Of a stretch of DNA of 38,479 nucleotides, positions 1 through 9,077 are shown one piece after another. The stretch comes from Acidobacteriota bacterium (GTDB lineage Bacteria > Acidobacteriota > CAIWXX01), in assembly GCA_016191015.1 (NCBI GenBank), contig JACPPM010000233.1:1-38479 (forward strand). The letters are read 5' to 3'. A program made the translations under genes and the position numbers. The notes under the pieces were generated by a model, which ran no database searches, was not told the origin of the DNA, and worked only from the letters and a program-made list of their open reading frames with translations. How positions within the stretch are numbered: the first letter of the stretch is position 1; each line of letters opens with the position of its first letter.

Positions 1-36
1 GGCGGAGCCGCAACCTGCATTGGTTGCGTCTCCGCC
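1..36. repeat. Inverted repeat / hairpin at window edge
   Basis: Bases 1-15 and 22-36 form a hairpin: GGCGGAG and GCAACC pair with GGTTGC and CTCCGCC across a 2-nt internal bulge, with a 6-nt loop. No T-run follows, so it is either a REP-like palindrome or a weak terminator. The flank at 41-70 carries a short direct repeat of GTGAGAGCG. No gene was recognised between here and 190. Confidence 0.6.
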
Positions 37-189
37 GCGCGTGAGAGCGTGGAGCGTGGAGAGTGAGAGCGTTCTTCCGAGCCACCTCGATCGGCCGAGA
101 CGACCGCTCCGTTCCTGCAGTCCTCCCCTCCTGCTTTCCTGAGAGGAGTTCGGAAGATCCAGCCGCCTCAAATTTCTTGCCATTTCGTG

Positions 190-408
190 TCAACACGCAA
201 CTTGTAAGACACTACCAGGTGGCAGCGGCCTTGAGCATGAGATGTGAGGCATTCCTGACGAGAATGTCCGCGGCTCGTCGAGGACCTCACCGCACGTCAG
301 ACCCGTCACCTGACCAGAACTCGCCAGCTCCACGCATTGATAGGGCGCACCCCGCCACCCGACGGCGGAGAAGAACACGTTGGTGTCGAGGACTGCTGCG
401 AAGTGCAT
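190..408 (-). pseudogene. Truncated PIN-domain toxin remnant
   Basis: The first 45 or so residues read as the start of a PIN-domain ribonuclease (VapC-like toxin): a hydrophobic strand, then LDTNVFFSA with the first metal-binding Asp, and later TCGEVLDE. After residue 45 the similarity stops and the frame runs to a stop at 72 aa. PIN toxins are normally about 130-150 aa and need further acidic residues that are absent here. I read it as a 5' fragment left by a frameshift or deletion, almost certainly inactive. It overlaps the tail of the antitoxin-like reading frame upstream, the usual arrangement in such modules. Confidence 0.55.
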
Positions 409-827
409 TTGCGGTCTTCATGGGTCAAATCGTCCGCCAAGGCCTCCCGTTCATCCTCGGTCATTCGATCCCAGTCGAGACCGTGATCGTGCGTCAGCCG
501 ACGGAGCTCCCCTGCGCCCGTTCCATCCCTTCGTCCCGCCGAGCCTCCGACAAGCGCGCGGATACCGCCTGACCATGCCAGCAGCCCGTCGTAGTCGGCG
601 TGGCCGCCAATCCAGAACCAGAGAACGCCATCAGGCAATTCGATGCCAAGGGCACGATAGTACAACCCGACGCGGACAGACCAGAACCGCCCGACTTTCT
701 TGAAGTGTAGGGAGGGATGATGGCTATCAGACTTGAGGAGGGCGAAGCTTCGGTCGGCGAGGGAGCGGACACTTTCAGGGAGGGCCTGATAACAAGACCA
801 GTACTCGGGGGAGGCGTGGTGCTTCAA
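306..827 (-). CDS. RelE/ParE-type toxin, running on into an antitoxin-like tail
   Basis: Residues 1-84 match the RelE/ParE/HigB family of small ribosome-dependent mRNA endonucleases or gyrase poisons: SLHFKKVGRFWSVRVG followed by YYRALGIE and the closing strand WFWIGGHADYD. The usual family length is about 85-95 aa, yet the frame continues to 173 aa. Residue 85 is TGG where a TGA would close the toxin. The extension includes GLDWDRMTEDEREALADDL, which resembles the C-terminus of an antitoxin for the PIN remnant that follows. The start is a TTG at 827 overlapping the stop of the upstream antitoxin, so the two are translationally coupled. The extension may be a stop-loss fusion of two neighbouring modules. 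Toxin identity is fairly sure; activity of the extended form is unknown. Confidence 0.65.
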   Translation of the reverse strand: MKHHASPEYWSCYQALPESVRSLADRSFALLKSDSHHPSLHFKKVGRFWSVRVGLYYRALGIELPDGVLWFWIGGHADYDGLLAWSGGIRALVGGSAGRRDGTGAGELRRLTHDHGLDWDRMTEDEREALADDLTHEDRKCTSQQSSTPTCSSPPSGGGVRPINAWSWRVLVR

Positions 828-1024
828 AGCTCGGAGCAGCGACCGGCTCGAAAGGAGCTGATAGCGGCATCGGCGACTGCGTCCAGCCTGCCCGCGTTTG
901 CGTCTTTCTCAATCTCGCGATCCCATGCGTCGGCGTCGAATCCCGCAAACCACTCCCGGAACTTCACAAGCTCCTCCTGAGACAGCGCCTCGACCTCCCG
1001 CTCAAGGGTTTCGACTTTGCTCAT
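824..1024 (-). CDS. Type II antitoxin partner of the RelE-like toxin
   Basis: A 66-residue acidic, helical protein beginning MSKVETLEREVEALSQEEL and containing FREWFAGFDADAWDREIE. This pattern is typical of short antitoxins found directly before RelE/ParE toxins. It would bind and neutralise the toxin and probably repress the pair. The ATG at 1024 is chosen because GGGAGG lies 6 nt upstream; the longer frame from 1060 would begin inside the likely -10 box. Its TGA stop overlaps the TTG start of the toxin. The two genes sit tail-on behind the RND operon but seem to have their own promoter. Confidence 0.75.
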   Translation of the reverse strand: MSKVETLEREVEALSQEELVKFREWFAGFDADAWDREIEKDANAGRLDAVADAAISSFRAGRCSEL

Positions 1025-1058
1025 GCAACGCCTCCCTGAAATCCTACCCCACCGCACC

Positions 1059-1064
1059 ATTATA
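1059..1064 (-). promoter_or_regulatory. Candidate -10 box for the toxin-antitoxin pair
   Basis: A perfect TATAAT reads on the minus strand, 35 nt upstream of the antitoxin ATG, in the 70-nt gap behind the RND permease stop. No convincing -35 hexamer is seen at the expected spacing, so this is tentative. Confidence 0.4.
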
Positions 1065-1095
1065 CACTGTGGGACGAGAGCCGCGCGTGTTCCTT

Positions 1096-4000
1096 CTACG
1101 CGCTCGCGCGGGTCCAGACGCGGCGGCCCCAGGTGCCTATCGAGTCGAAGAGGAGGTAGATCTGGGGGAGGACGAGGAGCGTAAGGAAGGTGGAGGCGGC
1201 GAGGCCGCCCATCACGGTGCGCGCGAGAGGGAAGTAGTAGAGCTGCCCGCCGCTGCTTCGGCCGAACGCCAGCGGCATGAGGCCGAAGATGGTCGTGAGC
1301 GCGGTCATCAGAATCGGGCGGAGCCGCTCCTTCCCGCCCTCGATAATCGCTTCCTCGCGCGAGAGGCCCTCGCGCCGCTTGCGGTTCACGTGATCGATCA
1401 GGATGATCCCGTTGTTGACGACGATGCCGATCAGGATCAGCAGCCCGATCTGGGCCATGATGTTGAAGGGCGTCTTCGTCACAAACAGGAACCAGACGGC
1501 GCCGATTCCGGCGAAGGGCACCGCGAAGAGCATGGCGAACGGGTGGATGAGCGACTCGAAGAGCGCGGACATCACGAAGTAGACGAGGACGAGGGCCAGG
1601 AGGAGGTTTTCGACCATCTGGCGATTCTGTTCCTCGGTCTCCCTGATCTGCTCGCCGAAGGCCCAGGAGTAGCCGGGAGGCAGGCGCAGGGCCTTCATCA
1701 TCTCTTCCACCTTCTGCGTGGCCTCTTTGGAGTTGTCACCTTCGTAGGTTCCTGACACCTCGAGGGTCGTCTTGCGGTTGAGGTGCTGGATCTCCATCGC
1801 CGATGACTCGATCGTGAAATCGGCGAGGCTGCCGATCTGGACCGGGCGTCCGTTGGCCGTGATCGTGATCTTCTTGACGTCCTCCATACTCGTGACATCG
1901 TACGGATCGACGTCCAAAAGCATCGCCACTTCGCGTTCGCCGGTCTGGAGGCGCGGGAGCCGGTAGCCGCCGAGGCAGAACGCGAAGATCTGCGAGACGT
2001 CCGCGGGGGTCAGGCCGTAACTATAGGCCATTTCCGTATTCAGCTTTGCCCGCACCTCCTTTCGCGCCCGATCGCTCGACACCTTCACATCCTGCATCCC
2101 CGAGACGCGCTCGAAGGAGCGTTCCACGTCCTTCCCGACCCGCTCCAGATAGGCCGTGTCCTCGCCATACAGGTTGACGGCAATCCGCGTAGTCTTCCCG
2201 CCGAGCTCGGCCTCCTCGTCGTCGAACCGCGGTTTGACGCCGGGAAGCGCAGGCATCCCGGAGCGGATCTTCTTGCGCATCTCCGTGAATTCGCTATCGG
2301 AATAGTCCTCGCGTTCGAAAGTGAGTACGGTTCCGCCCGCGTTCTCGTAGAAATACGAGTAGACCGAGAACAACCCGAAATCCTTCTTGTGCGAGAGCAG
2401 GTAGTCCTCGACTCGTGCGATCTTCTTCTCCGCATCCACCTTGTAGTGGAAGTCGAGGAAGTCGTACCGGATAAACATCCGGTTGGCTTTCCGCGCCGAG
2501 AAGGGCGCGGTGCTGAGCCCCATCATGAAGGGCAGCGCCACGCTGGCCAGGACGGCGATCGTCGCCGCCGCCGTCAGAAAGCGATGCCGGAGAGTGAAGC
2601 GAATGGCTCTGGCATACGAGTCCCGCATCCACGCGATCCAGCGCGGCTCGGAGGGGGGCGTGCCGTGGAGAATCCTGGCCCCCAGCAGGGGAATCAGGGT
2701 CACGGCTACCACAAGCGAGCAAAGTAGGGTCAAGGAAATGGTAATCCCGATTTCACCCAGCCAGACGAAGAGCTCAGATTTGACCCCGACCGCCAGCGGC
2801 ACAAAGACGATGATCGATGTCATCGAGGAAGCGACAACTGCCGTGCCGACTTCGGAGGCGCCGTCCCGGGCGGCGGCGAAAGCACTCTTGCCGAGCATAT
2901 AGTGGCGGAAGATGGACTCGAGGACGACGATCGAGTTGTCGACGAGCATGCCGACGCCGAGCATCAGCCCCATCATTGTGAGGATGTTGAGGGTCTTGCC
3001 CAGGGCGTACAGCATCAGCGTTGCGGCAAGGATGGATGTCGGGATCGCGAGTGAGACGATGAAGGTCGCGTCGAAGCGGCGGAGGAAGAAGAAGAGCACG
3101 ACCGCGGCCAGAAGCCCGCCGACCACACCCGAGCTCCGGATCCCGTTGACACCTTCCAGGATCTCCTTGGCCTGATCCTGGAACACGAAGAGGCTGATTC
3201 CCTGAAGCGTCTGGTCGTTTGTGAGATCGTTGTTGATCAGGTTCGTGACACGCCTGGCCACGTCAACCGTGTTCGCCGTCGATTCCTTATAGACCGAGAG
3301 CGCCACGGCATATTGCTTGTCGAGGTGGCGGCCGACATCAGCGACCGGCTCGGAGTACGTGATGCGCGCGACGTCGCCAAGCTTGAGCGCAGTGCCGGGG
3401 ACCGGAAACTCGGCCAGCGCCGCGTAGTCCACGATGCCTGCCGTCGATCGCAGATGGTAGACCTGCCCGTTCTGGTCGATCTTGCCGAGGCTGAGGTTCC
3501 GGTTGGCCTGCTGGAGGCCGGCGATGAGCCCCCCGACATCAAGCTGGTGCTCGCGCAACTTCTCCAGGCGCAGGTGGATCCGCACCTCTTTCGGCTCCAC
3601 ACCTTGGAGCTCGACCTTTGCCACCCCGGGCAACCGCTGGATGGGCCGCTTGACCCGCTGCTCGAGCAGATCATAGTTGCGCGACAGGTCGATGCCGGGC
3701 GCCGCGACCCGCGCTTCGACGACCGGAATGTCGCTTGTGGAGAAACTGTAGACGAAGATGTTCTCCACCGCAGCCGGCAGGCTCGGCCGCACCTCCTCGA
3801 TCTTCTCCCCGACGTGCATCCGTACGGTGTTCAGCGATTCACCCCAGTTGAACTGCAGATTGATCTCCGCCACATCCGCATTGCTTGTCGATCCGATTTT
3901 CTTGATGCCGCTCAGGGTCGCGAGCGCCTCCTCAACCGGCTTGGTGATCTCCCGCTCCACTTGCAGGGGCGAGCTGTTCGGATACGGGATGGAGATGTAG

Positions 4001-4134
4001 ATCTGCGGGAAGTCCACAGTCGGGAGGAAGTCCAGCGGCATGCGAGTCATGGCGATGACGCCGAGCACAATGACGGCCACGTAGGCCATCAAGGTCGTGA
4101 CGGGGTGGCTGATCGTCGCGTCGCTGATTTTCAT
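1096..4134 (-). CDS. RND efflux permease, second of a tandem pair
   Basis: A 1012-residue inner-membrane RND (AcrB/MdtB-type) proton-driven exporter, normal family length. The N-terminus is TM1 followed by the FLPTVDFPQIYISIPYPN region of the first periplasmic loop. TM4 carries GVGMLVDNSIVVLES, keeping the first of the two AcrB aspartates with Asn in place of the second. TM10 carries GIVVNNGIILIDHV, with no Lys at the place of AcrB Lys940; this pattern is common in RND branches outside the AcrB clade. The ATG overlaps the TGA of the upstream permease (ATGA), so the two are coupled and made in similar amounts. Substrate is unknown. A heteromeric MdtBC-like pump is possible but unproven. Confidence 0.9.
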   Translation of the reverse strand: MKISDATISHPVTTLMAYVAVIVLGVIAMTRMPLDFLPTVDFPQIYISIPYPNSSPLQVEREITKPVEEALATLSGIKKIGSTSNADVAEINLQFNWGESLNTVRMHVGEKIEEVRPSLPAAVENIFVYSFSTSDIPVVEARVAAPGIDLSRNYDLLEQRVKRPIQRLPGVAKVELQGVEPKEVRIHLRLEKLREHQLDVGGLIAGLQQANRNLSLGKIDQNGQVYHLRSTAGIVDYAALAEFPVPGTALKLGDVARITYSEPVADVGRHLDKQYAVALSVYKESTANTVDVARRVTNLINNDLTNDQTLQGISLFVFQDQAKEILEGVNGIRSSGVVGGLLAAVVLFFFLRRFDATFIVSLAIPTSILAATLMLYALGKTLNILTMMGLMLGVGMLVDNSIVVLESIFRHYMLGKSAFAAARDGASEVGTAVVASSMTSIIVFVPLAVGVKSELFVWLGEIGITISLTLLCSLVVAVTLIPLLGARILHGTPPSEPRWIAWMRDSYARAIRFTLRHRFLTAAATIAVLASVALPFMMGLSTAPFSARKANRMFIRYDFLDFHYKVDAEKKIARVEDYLLSHKKDFGLFSVYSYFYENAGGTVLTFEREDYSDSEFTEMRKKIRSGMPALPGVKPRFDDEEAELGGKTTRIAVNLYGEDTAYLERVGKDVERSFERVSGMQDVKVSSDRARKEVRAKLNTEMAYSYGLTPADVSQIFAFCLGGYRLPRLQTGEREVAMLLDVDPYDVTSMEDVKKITITANGRPVQIGSLADFTIESSAMEIQHLNRKTTLEVSGTYEGDNSKEATQKVEEMMKALRLPPGYSWAFGEQIRETEEQNRQMVENLLLALVLVYFVMSALFESLIHPFAMLFAVPFAGIGAVWFLFVTKTPFNIMAQIGLLILIGIVVNNGIILIDHVNRKRREGLSREEAIIEGGKERLRPILMTALTTIFGLMPLAFGRSSGGQLYYFPLARTVMGGLAASTFLTLLVLPQIYLLFDSIGTWGRRVWTRASA

Positions 4135-7100
4135 TGCTGTGCTGGCGCTTGCCGATCCGCGAACGTGTAAAGTGTCGGTACGACGACCAATGTCAGGAGT
4201 GTCGAAAGCGCCAGTCCCCCGATCACGGTGATCGCCATCGGCGCGCGGACTTCGGCGCCCTCGCCAAAGCCCAGCGCCATCGGGAGAAGGCCGAGCACGG
4301 TCGTCAGGGTCGTCATGAGGATCGGCCGGAGGCGCACATGCCCGGCCTCGAGGAGCGCGTCATGCAGTCGCTTCCCCTCATGGCGGAGCTGCATCACGTA
4401 GTCGACCAGAACGATCGCGTTGTTGACAACGATACCGGCCAGCATGACGAACCCGATAAGCACCACGACGCTGATCGGGGTGTGAGTCAGAACGAGGGCC
4501 ACGACGCAGCCGATCAAGGCGAGCGGCACGGTGGCCATGATGACGAGTGGCGCCAGCAGCGATTCGAACTGCGATGCTATGACAAAGTAGACGAGGAAAA
4601 CAGCGAGCGCCCCGGCAAGATACAAGCTCGTGAATGAGGCCCCCACCTCTTCGTTCTGCCCCGCCAGTCGCACCTGCACCGATTGAGGCAGGTCCAAGCC
4701 AGCCGTGGTCTCGCGGATCTCGCGGGAGATACTCCCGAGATCGCGCCCTTCGAGGTTCGCGGTCAGCGTGATCACGCGCCGCTGGGCGGTCCGCCGGATC
4801 TCACGCGGCGCCATCTCGACTTTCGCCTGCGCGACGGCGCGAAGCGGAATCGGCACGTCGCCACGCTGGGCGATGATCAGATTCTCGACGTCCAGCAGGC
4901 TTTCCTTGTCCTGATCGCTGCTCGTGACCAGGACGTCGATCTCGTGGTCGCCGCGGGTCCACCGTGTGGCCGCCTCGCCCTTGATCTTGCTCCGCAGCGC
5001 CTCCGATAGCTGGCCCGTGGTCAGCCCAAACTCGGCCAGCCGCTGCTGGTCGAAGCTCACCTGGAGCTCCGGTGTCCCGGTCTCGAGCGAGCTCCTCACA
5101 TCGGTCAGGCCCCGCAGCGCCTGCATTTTCTCCAGAATACGGTGAGCTGCCGCTTCGGCGATCCGTTGGTTCTCACTGTACACTTCGACCTCGACCGGCG
5201 TCCGGAATGTGAAGTACGAGGGGCGCGAGAAGTTGGCTGACTTGATCCCATGCTGCTCGATGATGCGGCGCAGCGACTCGATCGCGGCGGACTCGACCTC
5301 GCGGTTGCCCGGATCGGCCATCACGAACGAGAGCTCGGCAAAATTCTCCTTTTGCCCGGTCTTCTCGGCCGAGCTGCTCCGCACATCCCCGACCGTGGCG
5401 CTGAACTTCCCGATACCAGGAACTTCCTTGAACTCGCGATCCATCTCGGCGACAACCTGGTTCGACCTCTCGAGTGCCGTCCCCTCGGGCAGCTCAATCT
5501 CGATCTGGAACTCGCCTTGCGACATGTCGGGGATCAGGTTCACGCCCAAGACGGGGATCATAGCGATTGAGGCACCCAGGAGGGCGATCGAAAGCATCAC
5601 GGTCTGCCCGCGATGGTTCAGCGACCAGCCCAACATCTTCGGATACACCTCGTAGAGCACCTCCTCGAGACGCGTGAAGAATCTCAGTGCCGGAGACATA
5701 ACCCAGCCGGCGAATCCAGCGACTCCTCTCCAGGCGCGTCTCGCGACTCTCAAGACAGCGGAAGGCGCTGCCGTGAAGACTGCAGCGAAAGCGCGTCCTC
5801 TGCGAGTGGTCGGGGCCGGCGCCTCGGCGGCGGGCACCCGACGCGATCCGATCCGGGCGTAGATGGCCGGGATGAGGGTGAGTGAGAGGGCCAGAGAGGC
5901 AAGCAGGGAGATGGTGATCGTGAGCGCCTGGTCCTTGAACAGCTCACCCGCAATGCCCTCGACGAAGATGACCGGCAAAAATACGACCACTGTAGTATAT
6001 GTCGAACCGCTCACCGCGCGTCCTACCTCATTGGTCCCGTCCATCGCCCCCGTCACGGCATCCTTGCCGATCGCCCGGTGCCGGTAGATCGATTCGAGGA
6101 CGACGATGGCGTTGTCGACCAGCATGCCGACACCGAGTGCCAGTCCGCCGAGGCTCATGATGTTGAGCGAGATCCCGGTGCGGTACATGACGATGAACGT
6201 GGCGAGGATCGAGATCGGGATCGACACGGCGATGATCAAAGTCGGCTGGAGTTGCCGCAGGAAGAGGAACAGGACCAGGATAGCCAGCAAGCCGCCCTGC
6301 CATGCGTTTCCGATGACCTCCTTGATCGCGTTTTCGATGAAGAGTGAGGAATCCTGAATGATGGTCCATTCGTAGCCGGAGGCCGCACTCTTTTCCAGCG
6401 CCTCGAGACGTCCCTTGATCGCGCGCGCGACCTGGACTGTATTGGCGTCGCCTTCCTTGTAGAAATCGAGCTCGACGCTTTCGGTTCCTGAGAGGCGCGT
6501 GATGGTCTCCCGCCTCTTGTGCCCCATCGATACGCCGGCGACGTCACCCACATAGACCCGGCGTCCGTCGTGGTCGGCGAGGATGATGCTCTTCACGTCG
6601 TCCATCGTCTCGAACTGGTTGAGGGTGCGGACGAGGTATCGCGCCTCCTCTTCGTAGACGCTCCCGCCTGCGACGTTGATGTTATTCCGCGCGAGCGCCT
6701 GCTGGATCTGTTCGATCGAGAGCCCGTAGAGCGCGACTTTGCCCTCGTCGAGCTGCACGTGGACCTCCTCCTCGAGCCCGCCACGCACCTTCACCGAGGC
6801 GAGCCCGTCGATCGACTCCAGGTCCTTCTTCAGCTCGTCCTCGGCGAAGCGGCGAGTGTTCGCGAGTCCGGATGGCCCTTTGACGGCCAGACGGATGATA
6901 GGATCCGAGTTCGGGTCGAAACGCAGGATCACGGGCTTCTGGACGTCGCGAGGAAGGGTGACGAGGTCCAGCTTCTCGCGCATGTCCAGGACTGCCATGT
7001 CCATATTGGTCTTCCAGGAGAACTCGAGCGAGACCTCGGAAACGCCGGCACGCGAGCGGCTTGAGAGCCGCACAAGGCCGGGGAGAACACCGACAGCTTC

Positions 7101-7304
7101 TTCGACCGGGCGCGTGACGAGCGTCTCGACCTCGGAAGGGGCCGAATCGGGGTATCGGGTCTCGATGGTGAGCGTCGGGTACGAGATCTCCGGCAGCAGG
7201 TTGTACGGCAGGCGGGTGAACGAGATGGCGCCGAAGATGACGATGGCGAGCGACACCATCCCGACGCTGACGGGACGGCCGACGGCGACGTCAGCGAGTT
7301 TCAT
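4131..7304 (-). CDS. RND efflux permease, first of a tandem pair
   Basis: A 1057-residue RND inner-membrane exporter. TM1 begins in the first 30 residues, followed by the NLLPEISYPTLTIETRYPDS motif of the pore domain. TM4 has GVGMLVDNAIVVLESIYRH and TM10 has GIVVNNAIVLVDYVM, the same Asp/Asn pattern as its neighbour. The segment between TM6 and TM7 is long and basic (about 80 residues, RRVPAAEAPAPTTRRGRAF). Its start overlaps the adaptor gene by 14 nt and its stop overlaps the next permease, so adaptor and both permeases form one transcript. It differs in sequence from the second permease, so this is not a recent duplication. No TolC-type outer-membrane gene lies in the window. Confidence 0.9.
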   Translation of the reverse strand: MKLADVAVGRPVSVGMVSLAIVIFGAISFTRLPYNLLPEISYPTLTIETRYPDSAPSEVETLVTRPVEEAVGVLPGLVRLSSRSRAGVSEVSLEFSWKTNMDMAVLDMREKLDLVTLPRDVQKPVILRFDPNSDPIIRLAVKGPSGLANTRRFAEDELKKDLESIDGLASVKVRGGLEEEVHVQLDEGKVALYGLSIEQIQQALARNNINVAGGSVYEEEARYLVRTLNQFETMDDVKSIILADHDGRRVYVGDVAGVSMGHKRRETITRLSGTESVELDFYKEGDANTVQVARAIKGRLEALEKSAASGYEWTIIQDSSLFIENAIKEVIGNAWQGGLLAILVLFLFLRQLQPTLIIAVSIPISILATFIVMYRTGISLNIMSLGGLALGVGMLVDNAIVVLESIYRHRAIGKDAVTGAMDGTNEVGRAVSGSTYTTVVVFLPVIFVEGIAGELFKDQALTITISLLASLALSLTLIPAIYARIGSRRVPAAEAPAPTTRRGRAFAAVFTAAPSAVLRVARRAWRGVAGFAGWVMSPALRFFTRLEEVLYEVYPKMLGWSLNHRGQTVMLSIALLGASIAMIPVLGVNLIPDMSQGEFQIEIELPEGTALERSNQVVAEMDREFKEVPGIGKFSATVGDVRSSSAEKTGQKENFAELSFVMADPGNREVESAAIESLRRIIEQHGIKSANFSRPSYFTFRTPVEVEVYSENQRIAEAAAHRILEKMQALRGLTDVRSSLETGTPELQVSFDQQRLAEFGLTTGQLSEALRSKIKGEAATRWTRGDHEIDVLVTSSDQDKESLLDVENLIIAQRGDVPIPLRAVAQAKVEMAPREIRRTAQRRVITLTANLEGRDLGSISREIRETTAGLDLPQSVQVRLAGQNEEVGASFTSLYLAGALAVFLVYFVIASQFESLLAPLVIMATVPLALIGCVVALVLTHTPISVVVLIGFVMLAGIVVNNAIVLVDYVMQLRHEGKRLHDALLEAGHVRLRPILMTTLTTVLGLLPMALGFGEGAEVRAPMAITVIGGLALSTLLTLVVVPTLYTFADRQAPAQQ

Positions 7305-8433
7305 GTGAGGCGCTCCGCGCGGCGGCGTTCGTCACATCGAGCTCGGAGTTTTCCTTCAGGCTTGCCATCCCCATCGTCACAACGCTTTCACCGGCCGAGA
7401 TACCCTTCAGGATTTCGCGGTTGCCGTTGGAGGCGTAGCCGACCGCGACTTCCCGTTTCTCCGCCCGTTTCTCCTTTGCGACGAACACGTACGTCTTCTG
7501 ATCCTCTTCGAAGATGGCCTGCTTCGGGATGAGCACAGCCTCGGCTCTGGTCGCCGTCTGTATCTGCACTCGCACGTAAGTGCCGGGGCGCTGCTCGATC
7601 TGTCCAGCCTGGGGGACGAGTTTGAGGGTGACCTTGACCGTTCCGGTTTTCGCATCGATGACCGGGCTGATGCGATAGACCTCGGCCTGCCACTTTTCCG
7701 ATGGCGCGGACTCGGGAGCCAACAACGCCTTCTGTTCTAGTCGGATCGATGCGAGGTCCTTCTGGGGCAGGAAGACCTTCGCCACCAGCGGGTTGTAGCT
7801 GGCGATCGTGAACAGGTGCTCACCCGGCTTCACCGTCCTGCCAACGACGATCTTCCGTTCGGTGATTTTGCCGGAGAAAGGGGCGATGATGCGGGTGTTC
7901 GCCAGCCGCCACTCGGCTTCTTTGAGGTCCATCGCCGAGACGTCAGCCGCGCTCTTCAGCTTCTCGTATTCCTGCTCGCTGATCATCTGGCGGGCGAACG
8001 TGGCCTGGGCGCGTTCGAGCTCTCGGCGGGCATTCGCAGCCTTGAGGCGTGCGGTCTCGAGCTGGATGGCTTTATCCTCGGGGCCGATCTCGGCGATGAG
8101 CGCGCCTTGGGCCACGACGTCACCTTCTTCGACGCGCATGGCGGTGACCTGCCCGTCGCTTTTTGCAAATATCTCGGCCTGTTGCTCGCTCTCGAGCGTC
8201 GCGAACGACTCGAGCGTCGAGAACACCTCGCCCAGCTCAGCCTTCTCGACCTCGACGGGAATCGGGGCAGCCGTCTTCGGCTGATCCTTCTTCTTTTCGA
8301 AGCTTGCTTCCCCGTCGCGGTTGAAGATCAGATAGGAGGCCACGAGGACCCCGGCGACTGCGATCGTCCCTGTCGTCGCCCATACAAACTTGCGCGAGCC
8401 GCGCTTTCCGCCCTCTCCGGTTGATTCGAACAT
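7291..8433 (-). CDS. RND periplasmic adaptor subunit (membrane fusion protein)
   Basis: A 380-residue HlyD/AcrA-type adaptor that would link the two RND permeases to an outer-membrane channel. The basic N-terminus and hydrophobic stretch TGTIAVAGVLVASYLIF suggest an uncleaved membrane anchor. It is followed by the lipoyl/barrel-sandwich half (GQVTAMRVEEGDVVAQGALI), a coiled-coil hairpin rich in Ala, Glu and Arg at about 110-175, the second lipoyl half (IIAPFSGKITERKIVVGRTV), then beta-barrel and membrane-proximal domains. The ATG at 8433 has AAGGAGA 8 nt upstream and is the first gene of the pump operon. The 140-nt gap upstream shows no clear promoter. Confidence 0.9.
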   Translation of the reverse strand: MFESTGEGGKRGSRKFVWATTGTIAVAGVLVASYLIFNRDGEASFEKKKDQPKTAAPIPVEVEKAELGEVFSTLESFATLESEQQAEIFAKSDGQVTAMRVEEGDVVAQGALIAEIGPEDKAIQLETARLKAANARRELERAQATFARQMISEQEYEKLKSAADVSAMDLKEAEWRLANTRIIAPFSGKITERKIVVGRTVKPGEHLFTIASYNPLVAKVFLPQKDLASIRLEQKALLAPESAPSEKWQAEVYRISPVIDAKTGTVKVTLKLVPQAGQIEQRPGTYVRVQIQTATRAEAVLIPKQAIFEEDQKTYVFVAKEKRAEKREVAVGYASNGNREILKGISAGESVVTMGMASLKENSELDVTNAAARSASHETR

Positions 8434-8574
8434 GGTGCCGTCTCCTTGATGGCTTACAAAGAGGAATACGAGAGGTCCAGGCGGATTGTTCCGGAATCGC
8501 GAGTCATTTTGGAGAGGCGGCTGGATTGGCGATACACGAGTGGCAATTCCGCAAAGGCCGCCCCTTGCGCATCG

Positions 8575-9069
8575 CTATCGTGAGACCGCGGCCACGCTCC
8601 TCATTCGACCGCTCTCCGCCTTCGCCCACTCGCAGAGCACCTGAGCGTCATACGGTGACAGCCGGGCGCTTCGGTGAATGAGGGTGTAGGAGGCGAGCGG
8701 CATGGCGCCGCCGGACACCTCCTCGCAGATCTGGTCCAGCTTTTCGGCCGGTCCTTTCCACCCGCCGTGCGCCGTCCGCGCGTCCCAGGTAGAGAAATTG
8801 AGGTGCCGCCGGCCGTGGTTGACGTGGTTCGTGACTAGCCACGACGCGGGGGCGACGTGGCTGTACCACGGCCAGCGGGTCGTGTTGGAGTGGCAGTCGC
8901 GGCAGGCACGATCCAGGATCTCTGCGACGCGCGGCGTCATCTGGGTGCGAGCATGGATCGAGCGCGCCGGATCGCTCGCCGGGTTCGAACGCTCGACGCG
9001 GATGAGCTGCGCGCAAGCCAGCAGGGCGACGAGGAGACCGCCGCACCACCTCACGATCCTGGCGATCAT
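8575..9069 (-). CDS. Haem-binding domain protein (CxxCH), secreted or membrane-anchored
   Basis: A 164-residue protein with an N-terminal hydrophobic segment (GGLLVALLACAQLI) and a single CRDCH haem-attachment motif, followed by SNTTRWPWYSHVAPASWLV and HVNHGRRHLNFSTW. This is the pattern of the small Haem_bd family (Pfam PF14376 as I recall it). These are periplasmic c-type cytochrome-like proteins whose electron-transfer partners are mostly unknown. It starts 8 nt after the stop of the upstream gene, with AAGG near the ATG, so the two are likely co-transcribed. The RND adaptor begins about 140 nt further on and may or may not share the transcript. Confidence 0.8.
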   Translation of the reverse strand: MIARIVRWCGGLLVALLACAQLIRVERSNPASDPARSIHARTQMTPRVAEILDRACRDCHSNTTRWPWYSHVAPASWLVTNHVNHGRRHLNFSTWDARTAHGGWKGPAEKLDQICEEVSGGAMPLASYTLIHRSARLSPYDAQVLCEWAKAESGRMRSVAAVSR

Positions 9070-9077
9070 GGCCGGCC

